Source: Gossypium raimondii (lineage: Eukaryota > Streptophyta > Magnoliopsida > Malvales > Malvaceae). Taken from it: a stretch of 64,000 nt of DNA. The notes under the pieces are model-generated. The model searched no databases and was not told the DNA's origin. It saw nothing but the letters and a program-made list of their open reading frames with translations. The position numbers were made by a program, and so were the translations under genes. Location: NCBI RefSeq assembly GCF_025698545.1, contig NC_068569.1:10664001-10728000 (forward strand), written 5' to 3'. Below, in pieces: positions 60,468 to 64,000 of this stretch (position 1 is the stretch's first letter; each line of letters starts with the position of its first letter).

Positions 60468-62278
60468 CTCTTGTCTGGTAGTGGTGATATGAGAAGTCAT
60501 TACTAATGAGTTGTCATCTTGGAGTGTGTGGGGATGTATGTAATGAGATCTTTTTTTTTTTTGAGGTAGTATGAGATTATTATGCTCAAGTGGGTCCTAG
60601 TGATCTCTAAAAGAATGTTTACATTTGAAAGAATGTTTACACTAAAAAGCGGGTGGCATAGAGGAAGAGGAGACCAAGTAGTTGGCCACCCGATGACTAG
60701 TTGGATGTTGCAAGTTGGGGCACCGTCTAGGCAATCTCCAAATGAAGAACTGACCAAGTAATGTCAAATAAAAAGCGAGCAAAGGGCCACCCATGAGCGT
60801 CTCTTAAGTACTTCTCGTGGTGCCACATGTCATCACCAGGGTACAACAAATATATTGTTATAATATTTGCTATATATATATTGGTAAAATAAGAGTAAAG
60901 AATAAAAAAAACCTTAGATTACAATCCACATTAATATTTGTTTATTGGTTTATCAGTTTATTCTTTAAATATTATTCAATTCTTCACTAATTTATAATCA
61001 TCGAAATATGTCAACGAAAATAACTTCCAAACTCCCTTAATTTTCTTTTTTTGGTGATTACAAGATATTTTCAATTTGGAACAAGTCCAAAAACTTGCTC
61101 AACTCAAAAACATGGACAAGGACAAGAAGCCAGTTAGGCATGCAGTTTGTAGTTGGTTTGGTATTGGAAAGTAGAATATTTGGTTTGGGTTCGAAGGATG
61201 TGGGGAAGTTTGAGAAATTAGCAAATAAAGGGAAGGGTTGGGGCATCCACATCCTCTTGGGAAATTGTGCAAATGCTAACATTGTAGCATTAGGCCCAAC
61301 GTCAATCTCTCTCTGCACCTCAAAGTCGGATAATATGCTTCCTCATTTCCACGTTTCCTTTTTCTCTTAAAACAAACTGGAGATTGAAAAAATATTCTAT
61401 ATTCGCAGTAGAATATGTTAGCCTGTCCTCACAAAATGACGACTTCAATATGAAATCATGAGCTTTTCAGGTTCAATATATACTTGCATGAGTTTTCTTG
61501 ACATTGGAAATTGAATGGAAACAAACATGGGTTTAAAGTTGAGAAAGCACTGAGATTGTATATTTTTTGGAGCAAATTTCGCAATTGATCACTAAGCCTT
61601 CCTCCTTACTCCAATGGGGTCACCTCTGCAGAAATATATAAGTTTTAGATGCCTGAAATTCAAACCCAAATTTACTCATCCTTTTAAAAAAAACAGATAT
61701 AGCTATGAAAAGCCACAATTTAGTAAAACTAACTTATAAAAACAAACTAAAAATCCTACTAAAGTAAGAAACAAAGATATTAGAGTTATCACTCCTTTTA
61801 CAAGTAATCTATAGGCAACGGTGCAGTTGAAGATTATTACAAAACAATTTATATTCTTTGTTTATTTCAACTCAGACAGGCCATTAAGTTGAATGATATA
61901 TATATAGGTCACTGTCAATCACACAGACCATTCTCGAGTCTTAAACTGCTCTTCCAAGTTCAAAGCCTGCAGGTGGACGCCAGCTGATGATGGTTTAACT
62001 GCAGTCTCAAAACTCCAAAAGTAATCTCCAATTATGCATTGCAGATTTAAGTAAGGTTGGCACAGTGGAGCAATAATGTCATAAACATTTCCCTTTTACA
62101 GGGAAATAATTGTATCTACAATGTAGATCTTAAGAAAACAATTTCTTTCAGATTTCACTAAACCAACATGTTAAGGAAACCAAAAACCTTTGAAGAGTTA
62201 AAATCAAAGTAAAGGCTAACTGTCATATCTTAGGAATGGATTTTACTAGAATCGATTGCTTCAAGTATAGCTTTCTCT
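60468..62278. other. Intergenic DNA and presumed 3' UTR of the right-edge gene
   Basis: No recognised gene. 61058-61370 is open on both strands (86-91 codons) without recognisable motifs. The part near 62278 is probably the 3' UTR of the minus-strand gene ending at 62279. Confidence 0.4.
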
Positions 62279-62472
62279 TCATCGAGGCTGCTTCTCCACT
62301 GGAGCTTTTAGTTTCACATTCCTTTGCTGCAGGTTCTCAGGAATCATCGGTCTAAGGTTGTCCATAACTGGAGGAGCAGTACCAGTTGTAGTTGAACTTG
62401 AAACAGACGTTGAACCAGCAATTTCTTCTGTTATACTTGCATCCTTTTTCTTTGTTCTCATGAGAAGGTAAG
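62279..62472 (-). CDS. Last exon of an unidentified gene (partial)
   Basis: After a good acceptor (ttgtgattgatgcag) the minus strand encodes YLLMRTKKKDASITEEIAGS, then a Ser/Thr-rich stretch, PPVMDNLRPMIPENLQQRNV, KLKAPVEKQPR and TGA. The basic, low-complexity tail looks like a C-terminal cytoplasmic tail. The exon starts in phase 1 and the upstream exon candidate at 63631-63667 ends in matching phase. I do not recognise the family. The gene extends beyond the right edge of the window. Confidence 0.55.
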
Positions 62473-63630
62473 CTGCATCAATCACAAAAATTTCCATCAG
62501 ACATGTAGGAAATCATGTTTCTGAAAAAGTTACCTTGTCAGGGACAACCCACAACTCCAACATTCACTTTGACAACTTAAAAAAGAAACTTATGGTAAAA
62601 AGTTGAGTTGGGACCAGGAGAATGGGGAGTGGAGGGAAGAAAGAAAGAGCAAGTGTAATAACTTGGTGGGGTGGACCACAATACAAATATAAGATTCTCT
62701 CAGACAATATAATACATGAAACTGTTGATAGAACCAGAGAGCACAATTAAAGAAACAAAACATTAATGCGAATTATTACGGCCAGACATCAAAAAGCAAC
62801 AAATATGTGCTGCTCCTCAAGACCTCAACTAACCAAACAGCATATAGAGAATATATAAAATGTTTTATTGCTTATTAAGAACAACTGGTTCTGTTTGAAT
62901 CCAAAGGTAATTATCATTAATTATTGGTTACTGTCAGAATACCAACACAGGAAAAACCAGAATAACCATGATCAAAGAACCAAACATGATCGCTAATTAT
63001 TACAACCCGACAACAAAAAGCAATCAAGATGTGCTCCTCAACTACACAACATATATACATAAAAGAAAAAGCCGTTTGTTGCTTATCAAAAACAACTAGT
63101 TCAATTTTCAGAAAAAGCAATCACTAACACTTGCATTATCAGAACACAAAAGTCACAAGATCCCAAAAAACGCATCAATACATCCTTTATTACCAATCAG
63201 CAATTGCTCATTTTACCTCATTAATCGTAAGTGGTTTCACTGATTGGAGGCTATTCAGTGCAACTTTCTTGCAATTGCTGTATGAACACTGAAGCAATCA
63301 ACTACTCCACTAATCTCCCCTTAGTTAATTTATGACTGATATAACTTACACCTTATTACTAAAATGTTGATGGCATATCATATCAAATCAATCAACATCT
63401 TTCAAGCAGTCATTGTGTTGGTGGGTGAGCAGGGTCAAGATTTGTGGATCATTTCACGTGTCATCATCTTTATAAGAAAGGATGAATATGGAGATAATCA
63501 CTCCATAATGCTTGGCTTTGGAATGTATAGCTATGCATTTAAGAGAATACCATAACATGGCATTTAATGCAAAGTTTTACTAACATCAAAATGAAACTCT
63601 AATTCCAGAAATTTTATTAAAAATATTTAC
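62473..63630 (-). other. Presumed intron of the right-edge gene
   Basis: No other convincing exon lies between the two candidates. The sequence is AT-rich; 62760-63010 contains a loosely repeated block (gcgaattattacggccagac and cgctaattattacaacccgac, each followed by a caaaaagcaa tract), an internal duplication of about 230 bp offset. Confidence 0.35.
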
Positions 63631-63667
63631 CTCCATCAAACGAATACAAATTGGACTCTGAATGTAC
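63631..63667 (-). CDS. Candidate penultimate exon of the same unidentified gene
   Basis: Bounded by an acceptor (tttgtttag) and a donor (gtaaat) on the minus strand, this 37-nt segment encodes VHSESNLYSFDG and ends one base into a codon. That base completes GCT with the first two bases of the exon at 62472, giving ...SFDGAYLLMR. Phase agreement is the main evidence; such a short exon could arise by chance. Confidence 0.35.
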
Positions 63668-64000
63668 CTAAACAAATTATGCATTACTAGTTTATATCTC
63701 TGAATAGTTCATAATTATAGAATGTGCCAGTCCATCATATCTACTCCCAATGAAAATTTCTTTTAGTTATCATAATATTTATTCTAGGTGAAGGAATAAA
63801 GAGCATGATTGGTCACCTAAACAAGTAAAAGATAAACTAGTCTATCACATGGACATGCACTAAGGGTTCCATGATTGACAGCACTAAGTTTCAAACTCAG
63901 ACTTCTTGGGATGACTTTACTAGCAGCAGACCAGAAAATTTTCATCCGGAGATTCCCATCAATATATTATTTGCGGAAAATGTTTCATATGTCAAAAGTT

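Overview
This is nuclear DNA of a eudicot plant, most likely cotton (Gossypium, Malvaceae). The evidence is AT-rich, intron-containing genes with GT-AG splicing, plant-specific families (CYP90D, UspA-kinase fusion, PHOSPHO1-type HAD phosphatases), and long Ty3/gypsy LTRs carrying the CACACGGCCGTGTG-type motifs I associate with cotton repeats. The species call is recognition, not a search result. I modelled five intact protein-coding genes exon by exon, with reading phase checked across every junction: three HAD phosphatases, one receptor-like kinase-type protein and one cytochrome P450. A fourth phosphatase copy is broken, and the last exon(s) of an unidentified gene lie at the right edge.

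Layout. 1-13.5 kb is gene-poor and repetitive. It holds a 150-bp PIF/Harbinger-like MITE, small foldback elements, and a 3.9-kb solo LTR with a perfect 5-bp target duplication that sits inside another inverted-repeat element. 14-26.4 kb is a tandem cluster of four HAD phosphatase genes, all + strand, four exons each with identical intron phases. Copy 1 (270 aa) is the most divergent. Copies 2 and 4 (287 aa) are close relatives with shared promoters, and copy 3 is a recent pseudogene. An inverted copy of the copy-1 promoter lies just downstream of copy 1 and faces back at it. 26.7-33.3 kb is intergenic, with a palindromic tandem array, foldback elements, dispersed repeats and a possible GRF-zinc-finger relic. 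33.3-39.0 kb is an almost full-length LINE with target site duplications. 39.0-43.2 kb is a truncated Ty3/gypsy element (LTR, tRNA-Asp primer site, gag) interrupted by a reverse-oriented solo LTR.

45.1-49.5 kb is a nine-exon UspA-domain/protein-kinase gene. 51.9-53.5 kb is a 1.5-kb inverted-repeat element. 54.5-57.9 kb (minus strand) is an eight-exon CYP90D1-type brassinosteroid P450 with one GC-AG intron. 58-62 kb is intergenic. 62.3-63.7 kb (minus) holds the 3' end of a gene that continues past the window.

How the genes relate: the phosphatases are one functional family, probably part of the phosphate-starvation response (phosphocholine/phosphoethanolamine or pyrophosphate hydrolysis), and PHR1-type P1BS motifs lie upstream of copies 1 and 2. 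The kinase and the P450 are unrelated neighbours. There is no biosynthetic cluster logic. The most unusual structures are the inverted promoter duplication around phosphatase copy 1 and the nested, dateable repeat insertions.
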